From Clostridia bacterium (GTDB lineage: Bacteria > Bacillota > Clostridia > Oscillospirales > Acutalibacteraceae): a stretch of 24,629 nt of DNA. This document shows, one piece after another, positions 6,341 through 13,705 of the stretch (position 1 is its first letter; each line of letters begins with the position of its first letter). The translations under genes were made by a program, and so were the position numbers. The stretch covers positions 1 to 24,629 of the forward strand of contig CAAFVV010000007.1 of the NCBI GenBank assembly GCA_900766585.1, read 5' to 3'. A model generated the notes under the pieces. The model worked only from the letters and a program-made list of their open reading frames with translations, searched no databases and had not been told where the DNA came from.

Positions 6341-7087
6341 ATGTCCGGACATTCCAAGTGGAACAACATCAAGCGTAAAAAGGAAAAGACCGACGGCGCC
6401 AAAGCCAAAATCTTCACGAAAATGGGCCGTGAGATTGCCGTGGCGGTGAAGGAGGGCGGCGGTCCGGATCCGGCATCCAACTCCAAGCTCAAAGACGCGA
6501 TTGCCAAGGCGAAGGCGAATAACGTGCCGAACGACAATATCGACCGCATTATCAAAAAGGCGGCGGGCGAGACGGGCGGCGATGATTTTGAGGCGCTGCA
6601 GTATGAGGGCTACGGACCGAGCGGTATTGCCGTGATCGTGGAGACGCTGACGGACAACCGTAACCGGACGGCGGGCGATCTGCGCCATTATTTCGACAAG
6701 TTCGGCGGCAATCTCGGACAGACCGGCTGCGTCAGCTTTATGTTCCAGAAAAAGGGTGTGCTCGTGATTGAGGCCGAGGGGCTGGACGAGGAAAAGGTGA
6801 TGGAGGACGCTCTGGAGGCGGGTGCGTCCGACTTCTCGACGGACGGCGACGTGTTCGAGATTTCCACCGAGCCGAACGATTTCTCCGGTGTGCTGGAGGA
6901 TCTGACGGCGAAGGGATATACCTTCCTTTCCGCCGAGGTGCAGCAGGTGCCGGATATGCTCAACGAGCTGACCGACCCTGACGCCGTGACCAAAATGGAA
7001 AAGCTGCTGGATGCGCTCGAGGATAACGACGACGTGCAGAACGTCTGGCACAACTGGGATCGTCCCGAAGAGGACGACGAGGACTGA
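6341..7087 (+). CDS. yebC: YebC/TACO1 family protein
   Basis: This is a full-length member (248 residues) that starts with the family hallmark MSGHSKWNNIKRKK. Further conserved blocks are FTKMGREI, AKANNVPNDNIDRIIKKA, YEGYGPSGIAVIVETLTDN and GGNLGQTGCVSFMF. The family was long annotated as a transcriptional regulator (PmpR in Pseudomonas). More recent work on YebC and mitochondrial TACO1 points to a translation role, easing ribosome stalling at difficult sequences such as proline runs. It acts in the cytoplasm. The gene has its own promoter at 6263-6291 and a GC-rich hairpin after the stop. The acidic tail (EEDDED) is unremarkable for the family. Confidence 0.97.
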   Translation: MSGHSKWNNIKRKKEKTDGAKAKIFTKMGREIAVAVKEGGGPDPASNSKLKDAIAKAKANNVPNDNIDRIIKKAAGETGGDDFEALQYEGYGPSGIAVIVETLTDNRNRTAGDLRHYFDKFGGNLGQTGCVSFMFQKKGVLVIEAEGLDEEKVMEDALEAGASDFSTDGDVFEISTEPNDFSGVLEDLTAKGYTFLSAEVQQVPDMLNELTDPDAVTKMEKLLDALEDNDDVQNVWHNWDRPEEDDED

Positions 7088-7099
7088 ATATGACCGCTT

Positions 7100-7127
7100 G
7101 CCCCGGCCGGAGATGACCGGGGCTTTT
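7100..7127 (+). terminator. Hairpin terminator after yebC
   Basis: GCCCCGG (7100-7106) pairs with CCGGGGC (7117-7123), followed by TTTTG. The U run is short, so some readthrough into the MATE gene 25 nt further on is likely; no separate promoter for that gene is evident. Confidence 0.65.
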
Positions 7128-7151
7128 GTCTGCAAAACAGGAGGTTATTTC

Positions 7152-8534
7152 GTGACCCTGATCAAAGACTCTTCATTTTACCGCCGGATCGTGCGCATCG
7201 CCGTGCCGATCGCGCTGCAGAATCTGGTGACGTTTGCCACGAGCATGATGGACAGCATCATGCTCGGCCGTGCCGATGAGACCGGACTGCTGTTTTCGGC
7301 GGCATCGCTGGCGAACCAGCCGTTTTTTATCCTGTCCATGCTCTGCTTCGGTCTGTCCGGCGGCGCCATCGTGCTGGGGGCGCAGTATTGGGGACGGGAC
7401 GACCGCGAATCCATTAAAGACATCATTGCGATGGTGCTGAAGGTCACGGCGGTGGTTTCACTGCTGATGGGCGCGGCGGTTCTGTTGTTCCCGACGCAGA
7501 TTATGCAGCTGTATTCCAACGATGCACCGACTGTCGCGGCAGCGGCGGAATACCTGCGGATTATCGGCTACGCCTATATCACCTTCGGTATCAGCAACAC
7601 GCTTTTGTGTATGCTGCGCAGTATCGAGACAGTGCGCATTGCCGTTGTGGTGAACGTGACATCGTTTTTTGTGAACGTCTTTCTCAACTGGGTGCTGATT
7701 TTTGGCAATCTGGGCGCGCCGGCAATGGGTATCCGCGGCGCGGCACTGGCGACGCTGATTGCCCGTCTGCTGGAATTTGTCATCGTCTGCATCTACCTCT
7801 TCTTCATCGACCGCAAGCTGCGCTTTACGCCGCGCGACCTGCTGCGCTTCAACCGCATCTTGGCGGGCGATCTGCTGCGCCACGGCACGCCGGTGCTGCT
7901 AAACGAGCTGTTCTGGTCGCTCGGCGTGACGGTGCAGGCGGCAATCCTCGGGCATATCCGCTATTCCGCGGGCGACCCGGTCGGCGCCAACGCCATTGCG
8001 TCAATGGTGCAGCAGCTGTCCACCATTGTCATATTCGGCATTGCCAACGCTGCGGCGGTGCTGGTCGGCACCTCCATGGGCGAGGGCGACCGCAAAAAGG
8101 CGCGTGCGCAGGCGGATACGCTGATGCTGATGAGCCTGTTTGTCGGCGCGCTGGCCTCGGGACTGATTCTGCTGCTGCGGGGACCCGTGGTGGCGATGTA
8201 CAATATCCCCGAGGAGACAAAGGCGCTCGCGACAGAGCTTCTGGATGTGGTGTCGGTCATCGCCTTTTTTGTGTCGCTGTCGGCGTTTAGCATTATCGGT
8301 GTGCTCCGCGGCGGCGGAGATACCCGCTTTTGCCTGATCACGGAGATGGTTGCCCTCTGGTGCGTGGCGACGCCGCTGGCGTTTTTGGCGGCGTCTCTGC
8401 AGTGGCCGGTGCCGGTCGTGCTTCTGTGCATGAAGGTGGACGAGCCGCTCAAGGCGCTGATCTGCTGGGTGCGGATGCGCACCGACCGCTGGATGAAGGC
8501 GCTGACCCGCGATCGTGCCGAGCTGGAGGCATAA
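7152..8534 (+). CDS. MATE-family multidrug/metabolite exporter
   Basis: The 460-residue membrane protein has about twelve hydrophobic segments in two similar halves, the usual MATE size and layout. The first half holds IAVPIALQNLVTFATSMMDSIMLG and the second GTPVLLNELFWSLGV, the repeat-related blocks of this fold. MATE transporters export drugs or metabolites using a Na+ or H+ gradient; the substrate cannot be predicted. The frame continues upstream, but the GTG at 7152 is preferred because AGGAGGT lies just upstream and translation then begins at MTLIKDSSFYRR, directly before the first helix. It ends at a good terminator (8552-8592). Confidence 0.93.
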   Translation: MTLIKDSSFYRRIVRIAVPIALQNLVTFATSMMDSIMLGRADETGLLFSAASLANQPFFILSMLCFGLSGGAIVLGAQYWGRDDRESIKDIIAMVLKVTAVVSLLMGAAVLLFPTQIMQLYSNDAPTVAAAAEYLRIIGYAYITFGISNTLLCMLRSIETVRIAVVVNVTSFFVNVFLNWVLIFGNLGAPAMGIRGAALATLIARLLEFVIVCIYLFFIDRKLRFTPRDLLRFNRILAGDLLRHGTPVLLNELFWSLGVTVQAAILGHIRYSAGDPVGANAIASMVQQLSTIVIFGIANAAAVLVGTSMGEGDRKKARAQADTLMLMSLFVGALASGLILLLRGPVVAMYNIPEETKALATELLDVVSVIAFFVSLSAFSIIGVLRGGGDTRFCLITEMVALWCVATPLAFLAASLQWPVPVVLLCMKVDEPLKALICWVRMRTDRWMKALTRDRAELEA

Positions 8535-8551
8535 AGAATTATCTGCACACG

Positions 8552-8592
8552 ATCCGCCGCCGTTTCCTTTGAAACAGCGGTGGATTTTCTTT
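8552..8592 (+). terminator. Intrinsic terminator after the MATE gene
   Basis: ATCCGCCGCCGTTT (8552-8565) pairs with AAACAGCGGTGGAT (8572-8585) with only a few mismatches. TTTTCTTT follows. Confidence 0.85.
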
Positions 8593-8648
8593 GGGCAATC
8601 TGTCTGCAAAAGTACAGGAATATTTTATGCCCTTTTTGGAAAAAGCAA

Positions 8649-8677
8649 TTGACAGAGCGCGTAAACTGCTATATAAT
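8649..8677 (+). promoter_or_regulatory. Consensus sigma-A promoter of nrdD-nrdG
   Basis: TTGACA (8649-8654), a 17-bp spacer and TATAAT (8672-8677) match the consensus at every position. Such a strong promoter usually needs a repressor. The two NrdR-like boxes overlapping and following the -10 supply one. Confidence 0.93.
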
Positions 8678-8716
8678 GTATTTGTTGCTTTTTCAACACC
8701 ACAATATATTGTGGTG
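8666..8716 (+). promoter_or_regulatory. Tandem NrdR boxes at the nrdD promoter
   Basis: The downstream box is a perfect 20-bp palindrome, CACCACAATATATTGTGGTG (8697-8716). Its central 16 bases match the NrdR consensus acaCwAtATaTwGtgt in 7 of 8 positions per half. The upstream box (8666-8681, CTGCTATATAATGTAT) matches more weakly and contains the -10 element. The centres are about 33 bp apart, roughly three DNA turns and close to the 31-32 bp typical of NrdR pairs. NrdR is a nucleotide-sensing repressor of ribonucleotide reductase genes. Its own gene is not in this window. Confidence 0.88.
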
Positions 8717-8756
8717 AAGCGATAAAGATGAAAAGTGCCGGAAGGGAAAGAGAAAC

Positions 8757-10934
8757 ATGAAGATCATCAAGCGCAACGGGTCGGAAGTCGCCTTTGATAT
8801 CACGAAAATCCTCAAGGCGATCACCAAGGCCAATGAGACGGTCGAAGAGGAGATCCGCATGACGCCGATGCAGATTCGGCGTATTGCAGAATCGGTGGAG
8901 CTGGCGTGCCAGAAGATGAACCGCGCCCCCACGGTGGAAGAAATTCAGGATCTGGTGGAGAATCAGATCATGGCGCACGGCGCATTTGAAGTGGCGAAGC
9001 GCTATATCACCTACCGTTATACCCGTTCGCTTGTGCGCAAGAGCAACACGACGGACGACAAGATCCTGTCGCTGATCGAGTGCAACAACGAGGAAGCGAA
9101 GCAGGAGAATTCCAATAAAAACCCGGTGGTCAATTCGACCCAGCGCGACTACATGGCGGGCGAGGTGTCGCGCGACATCACCAACCGCCTGCTGCTGCCG
9201 CAGGATATTGTGGAGGCCCACGAGGAAGGCATTATCCACTTCCATGACAGCGACTATTTTGCGCAGCATATGCACAACTGCGACCTCGTGAACCTCGAGG
9301 ATATGCTGCAAAACGGCACGGTCATCACCGGCACGCTGATCGAAAAGCCCCATTCGTTTGCGACCGCCTGCAACATCGCGACCCAGATCGTCGCGCAGGT
9401 GGCGTCGAATCAGTACGGCGGGCAGTCCATTTCGCTGACCCATCTCGCGCCGTTTGTGCAGATCAGCCGCGAGCGGCATCGCAAGGCCGTGCAGGAGGAG
9501 TTGCGCGCCGTCACGCCGGAGCCGGACGAGAAAACGGTCAACGAGATCGCGGAAAAGCGCCTGCGGGAGGAGATCCGCCGCGGTGTGCAGACGATCCAGT
9601 ATCAGGTCGTCACGCTGCTGACCACCAACGGGCAGGCGCCGTTTGTCACGGTGTTTATGTATCTCGGCGAGACGAAGGATCCGCAGGAAAAGCGGGATCT
9701 TGCACTCATCATTGAAGAGACGCTGCTCCAGCGGTATCAGGGCGTGAAGAACGAAAAAGGCGTCTGGGTGACGCCCGCTTTCCCGAAGCTGATCTATGTG
9801 CTGGAGGAGGACAACATCCACGAGGATTCGCCCTATTATACCCTGACCCGTCTGGCGGCGAAATGCACCGCCAAGCGGATGGTGCCCGACTATATCAGCG
9901 AGAAAAAGATGCTCGAGCTGAAGGTGGACAAAAACGGCGAGGGCCACTGCTATCCCTGCATGGGCTGCCGCAGCTTTTTGACCCCGTATGTCGACCCCGA
10001 GACGAATCAGCCGAAATATTACGGCCGCTTCAACCAGGGGGTCGTGACCATCAATCTGCCGGATGTGGCGCTGTCGTCGGGCGGCGATGTCAACCGCTTC
10101 TGGAAGATCTTCGACGAGCGGCTTGAGCTGTGCCACCGCGCGCTGATGTGCCGCCACGAGCGCCTGAAGGGGACGCTGTCCGACGCCGCGCCGATTTTGT
10201 GGCAGTACGGCGCCTGTGCCCGGCTGAAAAAGGGCGAGCCGATTGACAAGCTGCTCTACGGCGGCTATTCCACCATCTCGCTCGGCTATGCCGGACTGTA
10301 TGAGTGCGTCAAATATATGACCGGCAAGAGCCATACTGACCCTTCAGCGACGCCGTTTGCGCTGGAGATCATGGATTATATGAACGCCGCCTGCCGTCGG
10401 TGGAAAGAGCAGCACAACATTGATTTCAGCCTGTACGGCACGCCGCTTGAGTCCACGACCTATAAATTCGCCAAGTGCCTCCAGCGCCGGTTCGGCGTGA
10501 TCGAGGGCGTGACGGACAAGGGGTACATCACCAACAGCTATCATGTCCATGTGACCGAGCAGATCGACGCCTTTGAGAAGCTGCGGTTTGAGGCACAGTT
10601 CCAACACCTGTCGCCCGGCGGCGCCATCAGCTATGTCGAGGTGCCGAATATGCAGCACAACCTCGAGGCGGTGCTGCAGGTGATGAAGTTTATCTATGAG
10701 AACATCATCTATGCGGAGCTGAACACCAAATCGGACTATTGCCAGGTTTGCGGCTATGACGGCGAGATCGCCATCGTCGAGGAGGACGGCAAGCTGATCT
10801 GGAAATGCCCGCAGTGCGGCAACACCGATCAGGATAAGATGAATGTGGCGCGCCGTACCTGCGGCTATATCGGTACGCAGTTTTGGAACCAGGGACGCAC
10901 GCAGGAGATCAAGGAGCGCGTCCTGCATCTGTAA
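8757..10934 (+). CDS. nrdD: Anaerobic (class III) ribonucleoside-triphosphate reductase
   Basis: The 725-residue enzyme makes deoxyribonucleotides from NTPs by glycyl-radical chemistry in the absence of oxygen. The N-terminal 90 residues are an ATP-cone (MKIIKRNGSEVAFD), the allosteric activity switch. The core holds HMHNCDLVNLEDML and GHCYPCMGCRSFL, regions that carry the catalytic cysteines. Four cysteines (662, 665, 684, 687) form the C-terminal zinc site. The glycyl-radical loop is RTCGYIG with the radical Gly at 703. All key residues are present. The ATG has GGAAGGGAAAG upstream. NrdR boxes and a consensus promoter control it, and its activase NrdG is encoded 89 nt downstream. Confidence 0.98.
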   Translation: MKIIKRNGSEVAFDITKILKAITKANETVEEEIRMTPMQIRRIAESVELACQKMNRAPTVEEIQDLVENQIMAHGAFEVAKRYITYRYTRSLVRKSNTTDDKILSLIECNNEEAKQENSNKNPVVNSTQRDYMAGEVSRDITNRLLLPQDIVEAHEEGIIHFHDSDYFAQHMHNCDLVNLEDMLQNGTVITGTLIEKPHSFATACNIATQIVAQVASNQYGGQSISLTHLAPFVQISRERHRKAVQEELRAVTPEPDEKTVNEIAEKRLREEIRRGVQTIQYQVVTLLTTNGQAPFVTVFMYLGETKDPQEKRDLALIIEETLLQRYQGVKNEKGVWVTPAFPKLIYVLEEDNIHEDSPYYTLTRLAAKCTAKRMVPDYISEKKMLELKVDKNGEGHCYPCMGCRSFLTPYVDPETNQPKYYGRFNQGVVTINLPDVALSSGGDVNRFWKIFDERLELCHRALMCRHERLKGTLSDAAPILWQYGACARLKKGEPIDKLLYGGYSTISLGYAGLYECVKYMTGKSHTDPSATPFALEIMDYMNAACRRWKEQHNIDFSLYGTPLESTTYKFAKCLQRRFGVIEGVTDKGYITNSYHVHVTEQIDAFEKLRFEAQFQHLSPGGAISYVEVPNMQHNLEAVLQVMKFIYENIIYAELNTKSDYCQVCGYDGEIAIVEEDGKLIWKCPQCGNTDQDKMNVARRTCGYIGTQFWNQGRTQEIKERVLHL

Positions 10935-10965
10935 AAAGCCTGTATTTGTAAAAAGCAGGGAGGGA

Positions 10966-10997
10966 AAACGGGGAATGTGGAACCACATTCCCCGTTT
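10966..10997 (+). repeat. Perfect 15-bp inverted repeat between nrdD and nrdG
   Basis: AAACGGGGAATGTGG (10966-10980) is exactly complementary to 10983-10997 with only two bases between. As RNA this is a very stable hairpin. The sequence that follows (CGAACATC) has no extended U run, so it should only partly terminate or should act as a processing or stabilising site that sets the nrdD:nrdG ratio. Confidence 0.75.
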
Positions 10998-11023
10998 CGA
11001 ACATCTGACAGGAGGACAAGGGT

Positions 11024-11545
11024 ATGCATTACGGGGAGATCAAAAATTGCGATATCGCCAACGGTATCGGCGTGCGGGTGAGTCTGTTCGTGTCCGGCTG
11101 CACCAACCGCTGCGAGGGCTGCTTTCAGCCGCAGACGTGGGCGTTTGACTACGGCAGCCCCTTCACGGCGGAGACGGAGGAGCAGCTGCTCGCCATGCTG
11201 GCGCCTGACTATATCGACGGGCTGACGCTGCTCGGCGGCGAGCCGTTTGAGCCGGACAACCAGCGCGTTCTCCTGCCGTTTCTGCGCCGGGTGCGGGAGC
11301 GGTATCCGCAGAAGACCGTGTGGGCGTTTTCCGGCTTTACCTTTGAGGAAATGAAGACGGACGGCAGCCATCCGCGCTGTGAGGCGACGGATGAGCTGCT
11401 CTCGCTGCTGGATGTGCTGGTGGACGGACGGTTTATGCTGGCGCAAAAGGATATCTCCCTGCGCTTCCGCGGTTCCCGCAACCAGCGGCTGCTGGATATG
11501 CCGGCGACGTTAAAAGCGGGTGCGCCTGTGGAGTGGAACGGGTGA
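11024..11545 (+). CDS. nrdG: Anaerobic ribonucleotide reductase activating protein
   Basis: This 173-residue radical-SAM protein has the Cys motif CX3CX2C at residues 26, 30 and 33 (SGCTNRCEGC), which binds a 4Fe-4S cluster, and the glycine-rich SAM-binding motif LLGGEPF. NrdG cleaves S-adenosylmethionine and generates the glycyl radical on NrdD. The length is normal for NrdG (about 155-175). The ATG follows AGGAGGAC. The gene is co-transcribed with nrdD and closed by a terminator at 11548-11592. Confidence 0.97.
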   Translation: MHYGEIKNCDIANGIGVRVSLFVSGCTNRCEGCFQPQTWAFDYGSPFTAETEEQLLAMLAPDYIDGLTLLGGEPFEPDNQRVLLPFLRRVRERYPQKTVWAFSGFTFEEMKTDGSHPRCEATDELLSLLDVLVDGRFMLAQKDISLRFRGSRNQRLLDMPATLKAGAPVEWNG

Positions 11546-11547
11546 AT

Positions 11548-11592
11548 CTCCCGAAAAACCGGCACTTTCCGGGCGGGGAGTGTGAATTTTTT
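11548..11592 (+). terminator. Terminator of nrdD-nrdG
   Basis: CTCCCG pairs with CGGGGAG around an inner CCGG/CCGG helix (11548-11580). Five bases later comes TTTTTT (11587-11592). The distance to the U run is a little long, so efficiency is uncertain. Confidence 0.6.
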
Positions 11593-11612
11593 ATAAACGA
11601 TGGCGCATTTGC

Positions 11613-11641
11613 TTGCGGACAGTCGAAAAACACGATACAAT
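11613..11641 (+). promoter_or_regulatory. Probable sigma-A promoter of the RING-like gene pair
   Basis: TTGCGG (11613-11618), a 17-bp spacer and TACAAT (11636-11641). The predicted start is near 11648, about 55 nt before the GTG at 11702. Confidence 0.6.
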
Positions 11642-11644
11642 AAG

Positions 11645-11682
11645 AGTATATTTTTCGGAAAGCCTCCGAAAATGTACTTTTT
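11645..11682 (+). terminator. Terminator-like hairpin in the leader of the RING-like genes
   Basis: TTTTCGGA (11652-11659) pairs perfectly with TCCGAAAA (11665-11672). The stem extends through 11645-11650 with 11673-11678 (one bulge, one G-U), and a run of five T residues ends at 11682. It lies between the promoter and the ribosome binding site. It may stop readthrough from nrdDG or act as an attenuator. A transcript starting near 11648 would contain only the inner stem in full. Confidence 0.5.
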
Positions 11683-11701
11683 CTCAACAGGAGGAATCAC
11701 G

Positions 11702-12706
11702 GTGTTTTTCTATGCCGGGTGCCGCTGTCCTGTCTGCGGGCAGCTGTTTACCGAAAATGACGATATCGTGGCTTGCCCGCAGTGCGGAGCGCCGCACCAC
11801 CGTTCCTGCTGGCAGCAGGAGGGGCATTGCCATTTTGACGACCGGCACAGGGCCGGTTTTCAGTGGGAGCGGGAGGACGCGCCCGCCTCCGCGCCGGTCG
11901 GACCGGAAGAGGACGACGATGACGAGGAGGAAAGCGCCTACGGACCGTATCGCGATACGGCTGAGCGGGAGCGCCGCTGCCCCCGCTGCGGGTTTTCCAA
12001 TCTGCCGGAGGCGCTGTTTTGCTCCCGCTGCGGTCTGCCGCTGACCGGTGGGGCGTACCGGCAGACCGGTTACGGGGAGTATGCGCCGTTTCGTGCCGTG
12101 CCGATCAACCCCTGCGGCGGCGTGGATCCCAAGGAGGATATCGGCGGTGTGCCGGCGGAGGAGCTGGCGGCCTGTGTTCAGGTGAACACGGCGTATTATC
12201 TGCCGCGCTTTTTTGCCATGTCGCGCGGCGGCAGTCGGGTGCGGTGGAACTGGGCGGCGTTTTTCTGCGGTCCCTACTGGCTGCTTTTCCGCAAAGCGTA
12301 TCTGCCGGGCGGCCTGTTTTGGGGCGCTCTGGCGCTGCTGCGCACGCTGTTTACCATGGTGACCTGTAAAAACATTCGTCCCTTTCTGGGAGAGGCAGCG
12401 ACAAATGCGGAGCAGATGACGCGGTATATGCAGATCCTGACGGACGGCACGGTGTCGGAGACAGTGATCCTGCTTTTGAATCTGCTGCTGTTTTTGCAAT
12501 TTATGGTGCATCTTCTGTGCGGGCTGTTCGGCAACTGGCTGTATATGCGTACCACGGTCCGGCGTGTCCGCCGCCTGCGTGAGCAGGGTGAGGGGACAAA
12601 CCGTATTCTGCTGTCCGGCTGCGGCGGCGTGTCGCTGTTGCTCGGGTTGCTTGCCTATTCCATGCTGTCGGTGATCCAGACGATGGTGACCTTTCTCGTC
12701 CGATAA
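11702..12706 (+). CDS. Membrane protein with RING-like and zinc-ribbon N-terminus, DUF2628-like
   Basis: The protein has 334 residues from GTG 11702, chosen because AGGAGG (11689-11694) lies 7 nt upstream. Residues 9-43 form a RING/treble-clef zinc pattern: C9-X2-C12, C25-X2-C28, H33-X2-C36, C43, resembling the prokaryotic RING family 1 (Prok-RING_1). A shared motif DRHxxGFxW follows, then an acidic linker (68-77) and a second zinc ribbon (C93, C96, C107, C110). The C-terminal half has about four membrane segments beginning at WNWAAFFCGPYWLLFRK, typical of DUF2628-like proteins. The zinc modules probably face the cytoplasm. The product is paralogous to the next gene, 26 nt downstream. Its function is unknown; no ubiquitin-like, E1-like or E2-like gene lies nearby, so ligase activity is not supported. 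Confidence 0.85.
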   Translation: MFFYAGCRCPVCGQLFTENDDIVACPQCGAPHHRSCWQQEGHCHFDDRHRAGFQWEREDAPASAPVGPEEDDDDEEESAYGPYRDTAERERRCPRCGFSNLPEALFCSRCGLPLTGGAYRQTGYGEYAPFRAVPINPCGGVDPKEDIGGVPAEELAACVQVNTAYYLPRFFAMSRGGSRVRWNWAAFFCGPYWLLFRKAYLPGGLFWGALALLRTLFTMVTCKNIRPFLGEAATNAEQMTRYMQILTDGTVSETVILLLNLLLFLQFMVHLLCGLFGNWLYMRTTVRRVRRLREQGEGTNRILLSGCGGVSLLLGLLAYSMLSVIQTMVTFLVR

Positions 12707-12732
12707 TACCGACTGAAAGGGAGGAAAAGACG

Positions 12733-13647
12733 GTGGCGGATATCGGTATACGCTGCGTGGTCTGCGGTCGGCCTCTGCGGGACGGAGACGACCGCGTGGT
12801 CTGTCCGCTGTGCGGTGCCCCTTATCACCGCGGCTGTTATCCTGCGTCGGGCTGTCGGTTTGCCGACCGCCACGTCGATGGCTTTTGCTGGCGTCCGCCG
12901 CTCAGGCGGCAGGACGAGGATGCCTGCGTCTGCCCAAATTGCGGGTCTGTCTGCCCGCAGGGGACACAGCGGTGTCCCCATTGCGGCGTGCCGTTTTCCG
13001 CGCCTGAACCGGTGCGGCTGCCGCCGGAGGTCTCCCCCGATGTGTTTTATGCGGATTTTTCGCCGTATATCGGCATTGCGCCGGACAGCCGGTTAGACGG
13101 CTGCCGCGCGGTGGATACGGCGCTGTTTTTAGGGCCGAACGCCGGCTATTATCTGGCGCAGTTTTTCCGGCTCTCGCTTGGTAAGTCCTCGTTTTCCTGG
13201 AACTGGGCGGCGGCGCTTTTTCCGCTGGAATGGGCGCTTTACCGCAAGCAGTACCGCCTGTTTGCGGTGCTTTCGGCGGTGTGGCTTCCCGCTGCCGCTT
13301 TGGGGGCGGCGGCGCTTTTATGGGCGTTTCCGCAGCTGTCGCTTCCGGCGATACTTTCGCTTCTGACCGGCAGCAGCGGCACGGCTATGCCGCTTGCGCC
13401 GTGGATTTTGTGGCAGGTGTCCGCGTTTATCCGCTGGTGCGTGAGGGTATTTGCGGCGACGCGCGGCAACCACTACTACCGTCGGCTGGCGGCAAGGCGG
13501 ATCCGCACGGTGCCGGACGGAACGGAGGATGTGCGGAGGCAGGCGCTGCGGCGGCTCGGCGGCGTGTCCTGGCCGCTTCCTGTTGTTTTTGACGCGATCT
13601 GCGCGGGTTTCACGCTTCTGGGGCTTGCCATTGGCGGCAAAATATAG
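12733..13647 (+). CDS. Second RING-like/zinc-ribbon membrane protein, paralogue of the preceding gene
   Basis: The protein has 304 residues from GTG 12733, with GGGAGG just upstream. The zinc pattern repeats that of its neighbour: C8-X2-C11, C24-X2-C27, H32-X2-C35, C41, then DRHxxGFxW and a ribbon at C67, C70, C81 and C84. The two proteins also share YYL.QFF..S.G before a WNWAA membrane entry and RK.Y after it, but their membrane halves have diverged strongly. About three to four hydrophobic segments follow. The stop overlaps the galU promoter. The pair is probably translated from one mRNA and may form a complex. No function is known to me. The spacing of the zinc ligands is identical up to C35/C36, which argues for a conserved binding role. 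Confidence 0.82.
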   Translation: MADIGIRCVVCGRPLRDGDDRVVCPLCGAPYHRGCYPASGCRFADRHVDGFCWRPPLRRQDEDACVCPNCGSVCPQGTQRCPHCGVPFSAPEPVRLPPEVSPDVFYADFSPYIGIAPDSRLDGCRAVDTALFLGPNAGYYLAQFFRLSLGKSSFSWNWAAALFPLEWALYRKQYRLFAVLSAVWLPAAALGAAALLWAFPQLSLPAILSLLTGSSGTAMPLAPWILWQVSAFIRWCVRVFAATRGNHYYRRLAARRIRTVPDGTEDVRRQALRRLGGVSWPLPVVFDAICAGFTLLGLAIGGKI

Positions 13648-13653
13648 TATACT
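13625..13653 (+). promoter_or_regulatory. Sigma-A promoter of galU
   Basis: TTGCCA (13625-13630), a 17-bp spacer and TATACT (13648-13653), overlapping the last codons of the upstream gene. A small CGGAC/GTCCG hairpin (about 13663-13676) lies in the short leader. Confidence 0.75.
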
Positions 13654-13705
13654 GAGAAAAAACGGACGTTTGTCCGGTCAAAACCGAAACCGGGGAGGAA
13701 AAAAC

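Noticed and set aside
8625..10334. Minus-strand open frame of about 570 codons opposite nrdD
   Set aside because: It is a shadow of the nrdD reading frame; no start signal and no family resemblance.
11702..13647. Bacterial ubiquitin-type conjugation system
   Set aside because: The RING-like domains are real, but no ubiquitin-like, E1-like, E2-like or deubiquitinase gene is present, so an E3 role is not supported.
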